Positions 50,560 to 61,820 of a stretch of DNA of 64,000 nt are shown here, piece after piece (position 1 is the first letter of the stretch; each line of letters starts with the position of its first letter). Location of the stretch: the NCBI GenBank assembly GCA_940671915.1, contig CALNVZ010003429.1, positions 22,823,590-22,887,589 of the forward strand. The letters are read 5' to 3'. The translations under genes were made by a program, and so were the position numbers. This DNA comes from Paracentrotus lividus (Eukaryota > Echinodermata > Echinoidea > Camarodonta > Echinidae). Below the pieces are notes generated by a model that saw only the letters and a list, made by a program, of their open reading frames with translations, searched no databases and had not been told where the DNA came from.

Positions 50560-51284
50560 GTCAAACTTTGAATTATGGTTATCTAACCACAATATAACTA
50601 TCAAAATTACAAACGAAAATAAGCTATTTGGGTTTCAAGGACAAAAAACAATGTCTTAAACTGTATAATGGTGGTCATAAGAAGGGAAATATATACAGCA
50701 AAGTGTAAAGACTGTTTGCCAGTTTTTGACAACATTGTCTCAGCTATAAAATGTTACTATGATATGGAAAAGTATATTGCAAAACAAATCTTTAGAGAAA
50801 GGAAGTTCTCGAAAAAATGGTTTTGTTTTACCCAATTGCTTTTGATTATAACTTATATGAAATAATTTATTTTTATCACGACAAGAGTTTGATTACAGGG
50901 GGGCACCAGATTCACTCTTATCACTTCTGAGAAAAAGGCATTTGTTTGCCAACATTCTGTCTGTAGCTGTGGGAACTGGAAAAGGTATATTTAAAAGTAC
51001 ATTTGTGAAAATTGCTCTATAGGCTTTAACTTTGTTCATAAAACAATACCAGTTAAAATATGTTAAGGTATCACTAACTCTATTTTCATCAGAGGTGGAT
51101 CTGGCGTCAATTTTGGAGTCGAGCTCTTTCACGTGTATTTAAAATTTATTCAATGTTTTCTTTCACAATTATATTGCTTTTTATTTATTGCCATGTAATT
51201 TTGAATTGTTATTGCTGTTATGAAATAAAGGAACCGCTGGGAAGGGGAAAATAAATGGGAAAAAAAAAAAAAAAAAAAAAAAAA
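50560..51284 (+). repeat. Poly-A-tailed insertion of unknown source
   Basis: AT-rich sequence containing two AATAAA-like signals (AAATAAAGG and AAAATAAATGG) shortly before a pure A-run at 51,260-51,284. This is the layout of a retroposed 3' end. No protein family was recognised. The sequence that follows the A-run is a LINE C-terminus, so this may have inserted into an older LINE. Confidence 0.5.
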
Positions 51285-51289
51285 TTGTT

Positions 51290-51620
51290 TCTTAAAATAA
51301 ATTGCTTCGTATCGACGATATTTATATTTACAACTTAGGAATATTCATGCACCAACTGTCTGTTAATGAAATACCTGCAGAAATAGCCAAACTTTTTTGA
51401 AAAGAACAGCTCAGTTCATTCATACCACCACCACGCAACGTAATTTATTTATCTACCACGTACACGAACTCTTTTTTGCCCAAAAAACTGTATAATATAC
51501 TGGTCCTAAGTTATGGTCTGACCTCCCCAAAACAATAATTGAATCAACCTCTTTGCATACTTTTAAATGTAAGCTAAAATGCCATTTATTAAAGGGTTAC
51601 AAAACACAGGCGGAAAATGA
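51290..51620 (+). pseudogene. LINE ORF2 C-terminal remnant
   Basis: Fragments in shifting frames read NSSVHSYHHH, then ELFFAQKT, then GPKLWSDLPK and STSLHTFKCKLKCHLL, the usual CR1/L2-type C-terminal signature. About 110 codons remain, with no upstream domains. It is distinct from the 45,870-50,455 LINE, whose own C-terminus is at 49,560-49,800. Confidence 0.65.
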
Positions 51621-51659
51621 CACATGAGCAATTTGTTTTTATAGTGCCATAACATTGTA

Positions 51660-52030
51660 TGGGCATCTCAATATTAATGTATGTTATAATGCAGTGCCGA
51701 GATGCTGTCGTCATTCTACAACATTACGACATCATCTCGGTACCCCTCACTTTTTCAATTTGCGTATATCATTATTAATGTATGATTATAATGTAGGCCG
51801 AGATGATGTCGTCATTACACATCAAATAATGATTACATCATCCCGGTACGCTCACTAATACATTGCGTACGGATAGGTAGTTCAATGTTAAAAAAAAAAA
51901 AAAAAAAAAAAATATATGTAAAATGCAGTGCCGAGATGCTGTCGTCATTTTACAACAAATTACGACATCATCTCGGTACTCCTCACTTTTTCCATTGCGT
52001 ACAATATTATTAGTGTATATGATAATAATG
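51660..52030. repeat. Tandem hairpin repeat, about 105-130 bp unit
   Basis: Each unit carries GTGCCGAGATGATGTCGTCA and its inverse about seven bases later, forming a stem of roughly 20 bp. Three complete stems are at 51,694-51,742, 51,797-51,848 and 51,928-51,979, separated by AT-rich linkers with AATGTATGATTATAATG-like phrases. An A-run (51,891-51,912) interrupts one linker. A fourth unit is split by the foldback element: its linker ends at 52,030 and its stem resumes at 54,390. No open frame matters here. Confidence 0.75.
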
Positions 52031-54379
52031 CGTATCAGGACATCTCCCCCGGAGGACAACTCCCCCGGGGACAACTCCCGGAGGACAGCTCCCCCGGAGG
52101 ACAACTCCCCCGGAGGACAACTCCCCCGGAGGACACAACCCCGGAGGACAACTCCCCCGCAGGACATCTCCCCCGGAGGACAGGTCCCCCCAAGGACAAC
52201 TCCCCTGGAGGACATCTCCCCCGCTGAAAACTCCCCCGGAGGACAAGTCCCACAGAGGACATATCCCCCTAGTACAACTCCCCCGGAGGACAACTCCCCC
52301 GGAGGACAACTCCCCTGGAGGACAACTCCCCCGAAGGACAACTCCCCTGGAGGACAACTCCCCCAGAGGACGACTCCCCTGGAGGACAACTCCCCCGCAG
52401 CACAACTACCCCGCAGGACAAGTCCCCCGGAGGACAAATCAACCATTCCGGATAACAGATCCACATGCCCTCTTCAATTTTTGCTCCATTTGCGATTTAA
52501 AAAAAAAAAAACATTTTTTAAAACCGAAATAGCCATTCATGGAAATACAAAATCTTTGGCAATTTTTGTTTTTTCCGGCGAAGGGTGTTAAAGTTTGGCA
52601 GCTGTAGAGGCGTACTGCTATTGGAACCGAATTTTATCGTCAAGAGAGAGAGAGATATATCAACTTCAATCTTAAATCTCCATAGGAAGATGATCTGATT
52701 AGATTTTAGAGTATGTAGGTCAATGGTCAGGCCCATAACTAGGATTTTTGCGGGTGTTCGAAATCTGAAAAAAAAATGAACCTTTTGAAGGAATGATTCT
52801 TGAGCGCAAAATGCAAGCCGAAATTTTTGACTAAAAATGACCCGAAGCAGTATATTTTTACTTTTATGGTTCTATTTTTGTTGTTGTTATTCTTTTACAA
52901 ACGGTGACGATTATCTTTCTTTTAGCCAAAAAAAAAAAAAAAGAAAGAAAAAATAAAAAGAAAAGACAAAAAAAAAAAGAAGGATTTTTCAAGCGCGAAT
53001 CGTCAAGTGGAAAATTTTATATCACACCTCTTTAATTATACAAAAATACATTTACATAATTTGATACAAGGGATTTGTTTCGTTTTGTTTTGGCTTGTTT
53101 CAGCAAATGTTTTCATCGGATATGTTGACGGAAATACTGAAAAATTGGTTGATATGCCGAGATGTTTCAATTTTCATCTACTTCTGGAGATATTTTCATA
53201 CCAACACTAGTTGCAATAACATCCTCTTATGATAGCGATGGCACGGCATGAATGCAAAGCTGTGCAAGTGCCTACTTATGAATACACACCATTCAGATAT
53301 AACAATTGTCTCTAAAATCTTAAACCCAATGACAATGATTGTATTACATTATTCCTTGAAAAATGACAAAACAAGTGATGATGTTGGAATTGAGTTTTGT
53401 GAATTCCTTTTTTGATAAATGAAAATTGTGTTCTCGTTAACTTTTGCGCCCATTCCAATTTGTTTAGGGTGTGATTAATTATTAATTAAAGCTTAATTAT
53501 CGTGGCTCACCCCCCCCCCCTTGCTGAAGACGACTAGAGATATCTAGGCCAACTCGCCCTTCGTGCTCTTTTCTACTCCTGTAGCTTCATATTTAAGTTC
53601 CCCATTTAGCATCCTTCCTTTTTTTTTTCAACATTTCTTTTTCATTTCTTGCATTTTCATTAATTTTCCTTTTCTGAGGGTCACATTTCGTTGGGGTACC
53701 TCTGAATCTGCCAAACCTAACAACCCTTATGAGACGGAAGGAGTTAATGACCAATATCATAGATTGGAAGGGCGTGGTTCCAAATGGATGAATATAGCAA
53801 TTATAACACTCTGTTCGCCCATTCTCGTTGTTATTACACTAGAATGGGTTACTCCATGCGAAAAGTAATGTAACATATTGTAAATTGTAACCAGAAAGAA
53901 AAACCATCAGGGCTTGGGCATAAATCATATGTATTCAATCTCTCAAGCATTTCAAAGTGCAGGTGGAGATTCTTCCGGGGAGTTGTCCTTGGGGCGGACC
54001 CTATCCACGGGGGAGAAGTCCTCACTCGAGGGGGGTTTGTCCTCGCAGGGGAGTTGTCCTGCGGGGGAGTTGTCGCTCCGGGGGAGCCTGTTCCTCCAGT
54101 GAGGTGTTGTCCTCCGGGGGAGTTGTCCTCTCAGAGGAGAGTTGTCCTAGACGGGGAAGATTGTCCCCGTGTGAGTATGTCCCTGTGGGGAAGTTCCTGT
54201 CATTCCAGACTCGTCCTTGGGGGGGGGACCGTACCTCCGGGGGAGATGTCCTGCGGGGGACGTGTCCTGGCGGGGGAGCTGTCCCCGGGGGAGTTGTCCT
54301 CGGGGGAGTTGTCTCCGGGGGAGCTGTCCTCCGGAGTTGTCCCGGGGAGTTTGTCCTCGGGGAAGATGCTCCTAGAACC
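52031..54379. mobile_element. TU-like foldback element with inverted minisatellite arms and 8-bp target duplication
   Basis: Begins CGTATCAGGACATCTCCCC. The left arm (to about 52,440) is some 25 units of a 16-bp repeat (GGAGGACAACTCCCCC), and the right arm (53,970-54,372) is the same repeat inverted. TAATAATG flanks both sides (52,023-52,030 and 54,380-54,387). The middle (~1.5 kb) has no transposase but includes the GGCCCATAACTAGG dispersed module at 52,730. From memory, sea-urchin TU foldback elements have this build: arms with an outer domain of ~15-bp tandem repeats, variable middles made of other dispersed repeats, and an 8-bp duplication. This copy shows no inner domain in the arms. Movement would need a transposase supplied elsewhere. 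All six frames stay open through the arms because 16 bp is not a multiple of three. Confidence 0.8.
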
Positions 54380-55460
54380 TAATAATGTTAGTGCCGAGAT
54401 GATGTCGTCATTACACATCGGCAAAATAGGATAGACATCATCTCCTCGGTAAACTTCACTACTACCATCTTGAGCGGTACAGATAGATAACAATGTAAAG
54501 AAAAAACTGATATGTTAATATGCAGCATTCTCTAGTTTTATCTTTGTCATTCTTAGTATTTACTTATAGGCATACATTATACAAAGATGCTATAATTTAT
54601 TTACCACCTTAAGCTGATGCTATACATTCAATACTTCAGGAAGCTAATATACAAGTCTATATCTTTCCTTAATTGGTCTCATATTTTTGCTCTTATGTAC
54701 GATGTCATTCTTTTTAATGATTTATCACACAGTAATGATAAGTTTTGAAATGACATATATTGCTATATTATTGTTTGATTGGATACTGTAATAAACTGAA
54801 CTGAACTGAACTGAACTGAAACTAATATTACATTATATGGAATATTTCAGAACATTTATTGATTATAATGATTTTTATTTTTTATTCAGCTGAAAACCTA
54901 TTTACTTAGTACATGTTCCCAACTAACACCGTTCAAAAATGTTCCAACTAACCCGGAAGCCCATTTGACATTTGTAAGCTTACAGCACAAAAGAGGACAA
55001 CAACATGCCATATATTTAACCTTGTTTTTGTAGCTTGGTATTAACTGTTTGTTATAAAAAAAAACTGGCCAACTTATTCATGATCTTCTCTGAGATAATA
55101 AAACATTTGTAAAATTACAAAATTTACTCAGAGGTGAAAAAACAAACATTGCTTTCTAACTTCACGAGGCTTGAAGCACGTGTGCTGTCTAAAAATGTGG
55201 TGATGGCAGTTGCTAACCAGCAACAACCTGAGGTCGATTTGCGTAAATATATTTATAGACGTTCAAGAAAATTACAATGTTTCAACTAACCCCGTGTCCA
55301 ACTGAACACCACTCTCCTACTCATGAAAATAATTACTATAATTATAACTTTAGATTGTAAAATTATAAAATGCACATTTATCTTACTAGGCAATTATATG
55401 ATCTGGAATGAAGGAATAGTTCAGTATAAGCTGTCAGTTAATGGCAGATATTGGAATATT
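54380..55460. repeat. Closing hairpin unit, then AT-rich spacer with GGGGTTAGTTGGAAC-family repeat
   Basis: 54,390-54,457 is the second half of the hairpin unit split by the foldback element. After an AT-rich stretch with four tandem CTGAA-type units (about 54,797-54,820), 54,910-55,325 is bounded by TTCCAACTAACCCGG and CAACTAACCCCGTGTCCAAC phrases, marking a member of the family at 43,889. No gene was recognised. Confidence 0.55.
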
Positions 55461-55464
55461 TCAG

Positions 55465-57020
55465 AAGGACGCAGGGCTTACAGCCCGTAACCAGGGGGGG
55501 GGGGTTCGGGGGTTCGAACGAAGATCATCGGTTACTATCTTTAAAACAGTCGAAAAATTTCAAACGTGCTAAGGATACGGCCGCTGCAAGCAGTATTAAT
55601 TTACTACGCTCATGCTGCAAAAACCTACCCACCCGGTAGGCCACGGGGACCTTGACAACAGGCACCCAATCGCCCTCGGCTGACCAGAGTCACAGATGCC
55701 TAAGTTGAAGGTCCGCTTAGCACAAAAAAAAAAAGGAAATAATATATACTAAAAATGTCAGGAATACCAGCCACAACTTTGGTGGTGACGAAGAAATTTC
55801 AGCAAATATACTTATGAATAAAATAAAGTTACAAGAATAGCAAGATTAACAACTTGCTTTCAGGCCACACAGCGAGTCATATAAAAAGGACTATCTATTG
55901 AGAGTTCACAAACTGCGAGAGCGCTATATGGCAAGCACCTCACCGCGAGCGTATTTCATTTTTGGGATGATAATCATGCTGTTTTACAAAGCACAAAATA
56001 TGCTCAGGAAATTACACTTAAACCATTCGCAGGAATCTTTGTTTGCATTGTGTTCTTTTTTGTCATTTTTTTTAAATGAGTTATCTTCAAATTAGGAAAA
56101 TGATATAACAAAATTAGGCAAGTGCAGAGGCGGTGGAACCGTGGAGGGGGGGGCGCGGCAGGGCAGCAGGACCCCCCACTCTTTTCACCCAACCCTAATT
56201 ATTCCATCGACCAAAAAGTGTCCTCTTCTCAAGCTAAAAAAAGTGTCATCTTTAAACTAAAAAGAAGCCTTTCAGAGTTTTAAAAAGTCCCGTGGACAAT
56301 TTATGTTTAAAAAAGGGGCCCCTTGTTACTCCATATGTCTTTAAAAACCCCTAATTTTCGGCTCGCGCTTCGCGCTCGCGGATACTAAATAGGGTCCATA
56401 ATGCACAGTAAACTACAATTTTGAGCTTGAAGTTTTCTACTTTGCGCTTGAGGATATTGGGGTCCAACAAAGGCGGTGGAACTGGGGGCAGGGGGCACAG
56501 TGCCCCGATTTTTTCATGCACTCTAAAAGTGCCCCTTTTCTTAGCTAAAATGCCCTTTTTTATACTAAAAAGAAGCTTTTCATACTCTTTAAAAGTCCCA
56601 TGGAAAATAAAATTTCTTAAAAAGTATCACTTACAATACTAAAAAGTGCTCCTTAATTTACTTCATATGTGTTTTAAAACCCCAAATTTTCCTGCTTGGT
56701 CACTATGCGACCTCGAACTGTAAAATTAACAAACAATAGTTAGTATTTTAAAAAAAGGGTTGGACCCAGTGCTCTCTGCTGGAGACAAACCTTGTCAAAA
56801 GAATTGTTGTAGTTGTGTTTGGGCTAGATTGGGGGAGGCCTAGGTGCCTGCAGCCCACAAAATATTCATAGCAAAGATTATTAATGAGCCAAGATTATTA
56901 TGTATCTTCAATATGGATCCTAAAAAAGAGTCTATATGAGGCACGATGTTTAGCTCAAAACTCTCAGCTCGCGGATACTAAATAGGCTCTATATTGCACA
57001 ATTAACTCCAAATTTGTTCT
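55465..57020 (+). repeat. Dispersed repeat head, copy 4
   Basis: Almost base-identical to 12,355-13,925, from the G-rich CCCGTAACCAGGGGG start through the GGGGCAC/GTGCCCC hairpin and the GCTCGCGCTTCGCGCTCGC motif at 56,362. At about 57,030 it departs from the satellite-linked copies and enters a motif array instead. Confidence 0.7.
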
Positions 57021-57958
57021 CAACCTTTTAAGCTCGCGCTTCGCGCTCGCATTCTTATATATTCATTACTAAATGAACAATAACAAATGAAAGCCATTAA
57101 GATTCTTAAAATTTTCAGCTCGCGCTTCGCGCTCGCGGATACTATAAGTAGGGACTATAATGCACAATTAACCCCAGTTTTTAGCTGCTAAATAGAGTCT
57201 ATAATCATGATAATGCATATTACACTCCAATTTTAACTCAAATTTTTCTGCTCGCGCTTCGCGCTCGAAAAAAAAAATCCTTGAAAAAGGTCCACTTTTT
57301 CAGATTTTGAACCCCCCCCCCGTAAAAATCCTAGTTACGGGCCTGGGGCAGCTTTCTAGATGAAAACTTTGAGGTAAAAATTTGAGTTAATTGTGCATTA
57401 TATACCCTACTAAATTGGTATCTGCGAGCGCGAAGCGCGAGCCGAAAATTTTGAGCTCAAAATTGGAGTTATTTGTGCATTATGATTTAGTATCCGCGAG
57501 CGCGAGCCGAAAATTTGGGGATTTAAAAGATATATGGAATAAATTAAGGGGCACTTTCTACTTTTTTTTTTTTTTTATAGATAATTGTGTATTATAGACC
57601 TTATTTTAAATCTGGGAGCGCGAAGCGCGAGCTAAAAATGTTGAAGTAAAAATTGGAATTATTTGTGCACTATGATTTAGTATCAGACATGTCAGCGAGC
57701 GCGAAGCTTGGGTTTTAAAAGATATATGGAATAAATGAAGGGGCACTTTCTGGTATTAGAAATCGTAGATAATTGTGTATTATAAACCCTATTGAGTATC
57801 CACGAGCGCGAAGCGCGAGCTGAAAATTTTGAGGTAAAATTTAGAGTTAATTGTGTATTATTATTATATTATCTGATTATATACCCTACTTGATCGGTAT
57901 CTGCGAGCGCGAAGCGCGAGCCGAAAATTTGGGGTTTTAAAAAATATATAGAATAAAT
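57021..57958. repeat. Array of GCGAGCGCGAAGCGCGAGC motifs
   Basis: Nine full or near-full motifs lie in under 1 kb (about 57,031, 57,119, 57,250, 57,423, 57,496, 57,617, 57,692, 57,803 and 57,903). The first three read on one strand and the rest on the other, with the GGCCCGTAACTAGG module (57,309-57,346) at the turning point. Most adjoin a phrase such as TTAATTGTGCATTATA and TATTTAGTATC. GCGC-GAA-GCGC can form a small stem. The pattern looks like local amplification of one end of the dispersed family. Function unknown. Confidence 0.7.
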
Positions 57959-59812
57959 CGTATCAGGACATCTCCCCCGGAGGACAACTCCCGCTGGGAC
58001 AACTCCCGGAGGACAGCTCCCCCGGAGGACAACTCCCCCGGAGGACAACTCCCCGGAGGACAACACCCCCGGAGGACAATTCCCCCGTAGGACATCTCCC
58101 CCGGAGGACAGGTCCTCCCAAGGACAACTCCCCCGGAGGACATCTCCCCCGATGAAAACTCCCCCGGAGGACAAGTCCCACAGAGGACATATCCCCCGAG
58201 TACAACTCCCCCGGAGGACAACTCCCTCGGAGGACAACTCCCCTGGAGGACAACTCCCCCGAAGGACAACTCCCCTGGAGGACAACTCCCCTGGAGGACA
58301 ACTCCCCCGGAGGACAACTACCCCGCACGACAAGTCCCCCGGAGGACAACTCAACCATTCCTGGAAAACATATCCACATGCACTCGTTAATTTTTGCTCC
58401 ATTTGCGATTTGTTTTTGTTCTGTAAACTCGAAATGGCCATTTATGGAAATACAAAATCTTTGGCAATTCGGCGAAGGGTTTTAAAGTTTGGCAGCTGTA
58501 GAGGCGTACTGCTATTGGAATCGAATTTTATCGTCAAAAGAGAGAGAGAGATATCAACTTCAATCTTAAATCACCATAGGAAATGATCTGATTAGATTTT
58601 AGAGAGTTAGGTCAATGGTCAGGCCCGTAACTAGGATTTTTGCGGGGGTTCGAAATCTGGAAAAAAAATATGAACCTTTGAAGGGATGATTCTGTGAGCG
58701 AAAGCGCGAGCGAAATTTTTGACTAAAAATGACCCGAAGCAGTATATTTTTACTTTTAGGTTCTATTTTTGTTGTTGTTATTCTTTACAAACGGTGACGA
58801 TCATCTTTCTTTTACAGCCCCCCCCCAAAAAAAAAAAAAAAAAAAGAAAAAAAAGAGGATTTTCAAAGCGCGAATCGTCAAGTGAGAAATTTTATATCAC
58901 ACCTCTTCAAATTATACAAAAACTACATGTACATAATTTGATACAAGGTTTGTTTTGTTTGTTTTGACTTGTTTCAGCAAATGTTTTAGAATTATAAATG
59001 TTTCATCGGATACGTTGACAGAATACTAAAAGATTGGTGATATACCAAGATTTTAATTTTCATCTACTTCTGGAGATATTTTCATACCAACACTAGTTGC
59101 ATAACACCCTCTTGTGATAAGCGATGACACGGCATGAATGCAAACCTGTGCAAGTGCATACTTATGAACACACACCATTCAGATTATTATCTGTAAAATC
59201 TTAAACCCAATGCTCAATGATTGTATTACATTAATCCTGAAAAAATGAAGAACAAAAAGTGATGATGTTTGGACGATTTGAGTTTTGTAATTATTTTTTG
59301 ATAAATAAAAATGGTTCTCGTTTAAACTTTTAACACCCATCTTAATTGTTTGATGGTTATATTATAATTGAAGCTTAATTATGTGGCTCACCCCCCCCCC
59401 TTGGCTGAAGACGACTAGAGATATGTAGGTTACTCGCCCTTCGTGCCTTTCTTACTCCTGTAGCTTCATATTTAAGTTCTCCATTTAGCATCCTTCCTTT
59501 TTCATCATTTCTTTTATTTCTTGCATTTTCATTAATTTTTCCTTTTCTGAGGGGTCACATTTCGTTGGGAGGTACCTCTGAATCTGCCAAACCTAACAAC
59601 TTTGGAGGAGAGAGTATGCCATTAATAGATTGGAAGGGGTGGTTCTAATGATAGCAATTAAACAACCATTCCTAATCTCGCTTGTAACTACAGGGTTACT
59701 CATGCGAAAAAGTAATGTATATATTGTACAGAAAGAAAAACCAAGGGTTGGCATAAAATCAATAGTTTAAGCATTTAAAGTGAGGGGAGATGTCATCCGC
59801 GAGTTGTCCTTG
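57959..59812. mobile_element. Foldback element copy 3, right arm missing
   Basis: Starts with the same CGTATCAGGACATCTCCCC end as 52,031, but in a different flank (the motif array), confirming where the element begins. The left 16-bp-repeat arm runs to about 58,345 and the middle follows to about 59,780. Only about one unit of the inverted arm remains (GCGAGTTGTCCTTG near 59,800). The middle is more diverged than between copies 1 and 2 and its short frame is destroyed. With one arm lost, it should not be mobile. Confidence 0.75.
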
Positions 59813-59939
59813 TAAGTGGGTTCCTTGTCTATGTAAATTTTCATTTTCATTTCGGATTGATGTAAAAGTTTTGATTTTGGTACATATTAAAGGTTTATGA
59901 TATGGAGAACAACATGGTCTCGAGTGGCAAGCATGTATC

Positions 59940-61400
59940 ATAAAAATTCAAAATGGCCGCCATATTCAAAATGGCCGCCAAATTCAATGCTTTTGCATTC
60001 AGAGTCATGGTTTTTGTAGTCACGGAGTCTAAATGAGGATCTTTCTTCCTACATTTATATTTCAGTGTCAAGAAATAATACATGTAATAAAACATGATCG
60101 GAGCCTGTTCTTCAATTTCAAGATGGCCGCCAAAATCCAAAATGGCTGCCATTTCAAGGTTTTGCATCTCACTCATATCTTTTGAAGTTATTTGAGTCTA
60201 ATGAGTGATTTCTTCCTATGATCTATGTTTTATGTGTAAAGAATTGAATAAAAATGAAATAAAACATGACTCGGAGCTTCTTCATTTCAAAATGGCCGCC
60301 ATAAATCCAAAATGCTGCCACTTTCAAGGTTTTTGCATTCCACGTCATATCTTTTGAAGTATTGAGTCTAAAATGATGATTTTTCTTCCCTACATCTATG
60401 TTTTCATGTGTCAGGAAATTGAATAAAAATGAATAATAATGATCGGAGCCTTTCTTCATTTCAAAAGGTGGCCGCCCAAATCTCAAAAAGGCTCCTATTT
60501 CCAAAGAATTTTTATTCCACGCCATATCTTTTTGTACTACTGTCTCCAAAAGGTGGATTTTTCTTTCTACACCTATGTATCAGTGTGTCAGGGAATTGAA
60601 TAAAATATGAAATAACATGATCGGAGCCTTTCTTCATTTTCAAAATGGCCGCCCAATCCAAAATGGCTGACATTTCCAAAGTATTTTCGCATTCCACGCC
60701 ATATCTTTGTTACTACTTGTCTCCAAAAGGTGGATTTTTCTTTCTACACCTATGTATCAGTGTTCAGGTAATTAAATATGAAATAAAACATGATCGGAGC
60801 CTTTCTTCATTTCAAAATGCGCCGCCCAAATCCAAATGGCTGACATTTCCAAAGTTATTTCCATTCCACGCCATATCTTTTGTACTACTGTCTCCAAAAG
60901 AGGATTTTTCTTCACACCGTATGTTCTCGTGTGTCTGAATTTAATAGAAATGGAATAAAAATGATTTGGGCACTCTTTTTAATTTTTAAAATGGCCGAGA
61001 AGCCGAATAAGTCTTGCCTAATATTAATGTGCGCTCCATCCCGCCAACTAGAATCTTTTGTAGTAGGTGCCTACTGTCTTTCTTAACCGGATTTTTCTTC
61101 TAGGCAACGGCAGGCCTTATCCGTGTGTCAGAATGAGTAATCTAAATAATATAGAAGACTAAGGTAGGCTCGAATCCTATTTTTGCATTTCAAAATAGCC
61201 ACCTATAAATGACCAAAATAGAGATACTTAATCAGGTGCCATTTGCTTTTGCGCATACATCATTTACAGTATTGAGTGTAAACATATGAGATCTTTCTTT
61301 CTTAACTATGTTTTCATATGTCAAACAATTGAATAAAATAGAAAAATAAACATTGAGCGAACCTTACTTCATTTCAAAATGGGCGCCAAAATCTAAGATG
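59940..61400. repeat. About 170-bp tandem repeat marked by AAAATGGCCGCC
   Basis: The phrase AAAATGGCCGCC or a variant recurs at about 59,955, 60,125, 60,294, 60,470, 60,647, 60,821, 60,990, 61,195 and 61,382, so the period is 160-205 bp with most intervals 169-177. Each unit also has GATCGGAGCC before it and a CCACGCCATATCTTTTG block after it. Units decay toward the right. Open frames of up to 108 codons on either strand follow the repeat and are not evidence of genes. Confidence 0.85.
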
Positions 61401-61818
61401 GCTGCCAAAATTAACCCCTTTCACGGCTTTTGGACCATATTTGGACCTCTATTCACAATTTGTCCTCAAGATTAGAAAACTACCCCTAATTCTTAAAAAG
61501 GTCGCGGGAAAATTGATAAAAGACCCCTATTTCAATGATATCTTGGGCTCCTGAATGGGGCTGATGGGGGGGGGGGGGCTTGGAACATGCATCAGCAGGA
61601 GATTCCCACATCTAATAGTCTAATGTTACCATGGCTTCAATGTGTTTCTCAAAACGATTTCCATGCTCAGCAACACCTCTATCCCATCAGAAAATGTCCC
61701 ATTGGAAAATCGGGAGAATACTATTCCCCCGACTCTCTATCCCTGCATTGCCAAGTTCAGGGTCAAGCAAGAGGGAAAAGTAAAATACAGGAAAAACACA
61801 ATGAATAATAATAATAGT
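61401..61818. other. Spacer without recognised gene
   Basis: A G-run lies at about 61,565-61,578. Overlapping 70-90-codon frames on both strands show no family signature. Two AATAATAATAGT-like bases precede the MITE. Confidence 0.5.
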
Positions 61819-61820
61819 TA

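Noticed and set aside
51838..52591. Long open frames on both strands (up to 222 codons) with Pro/Gly/Ser-rich repeats
   Set aside because: They run through the 16-bp minisatellite arm. Because 16 is not divisible by three, every frame cycles through the same stop-free 48-bp pattern, so all six frames are open. The same applies to 8,653-9,071, 10,713-11,200, 53,914-54,493 and 57,869-58,586.
52031..58350. CRISPR-like array (regular short repeats)
   Set aside because: The 16-bp units are directly tandem with no unique spacers, and the sequence is plainly eukaryotic.
59895..61086. Frames of 61-108 codons on both strands with ATG-rich starts
   Set aside because: They are created by the ~170-bp tandem repeat containing ATGGCCGCC. 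The start codons sit in the repeated phrase and neither strand shows a protein signature.
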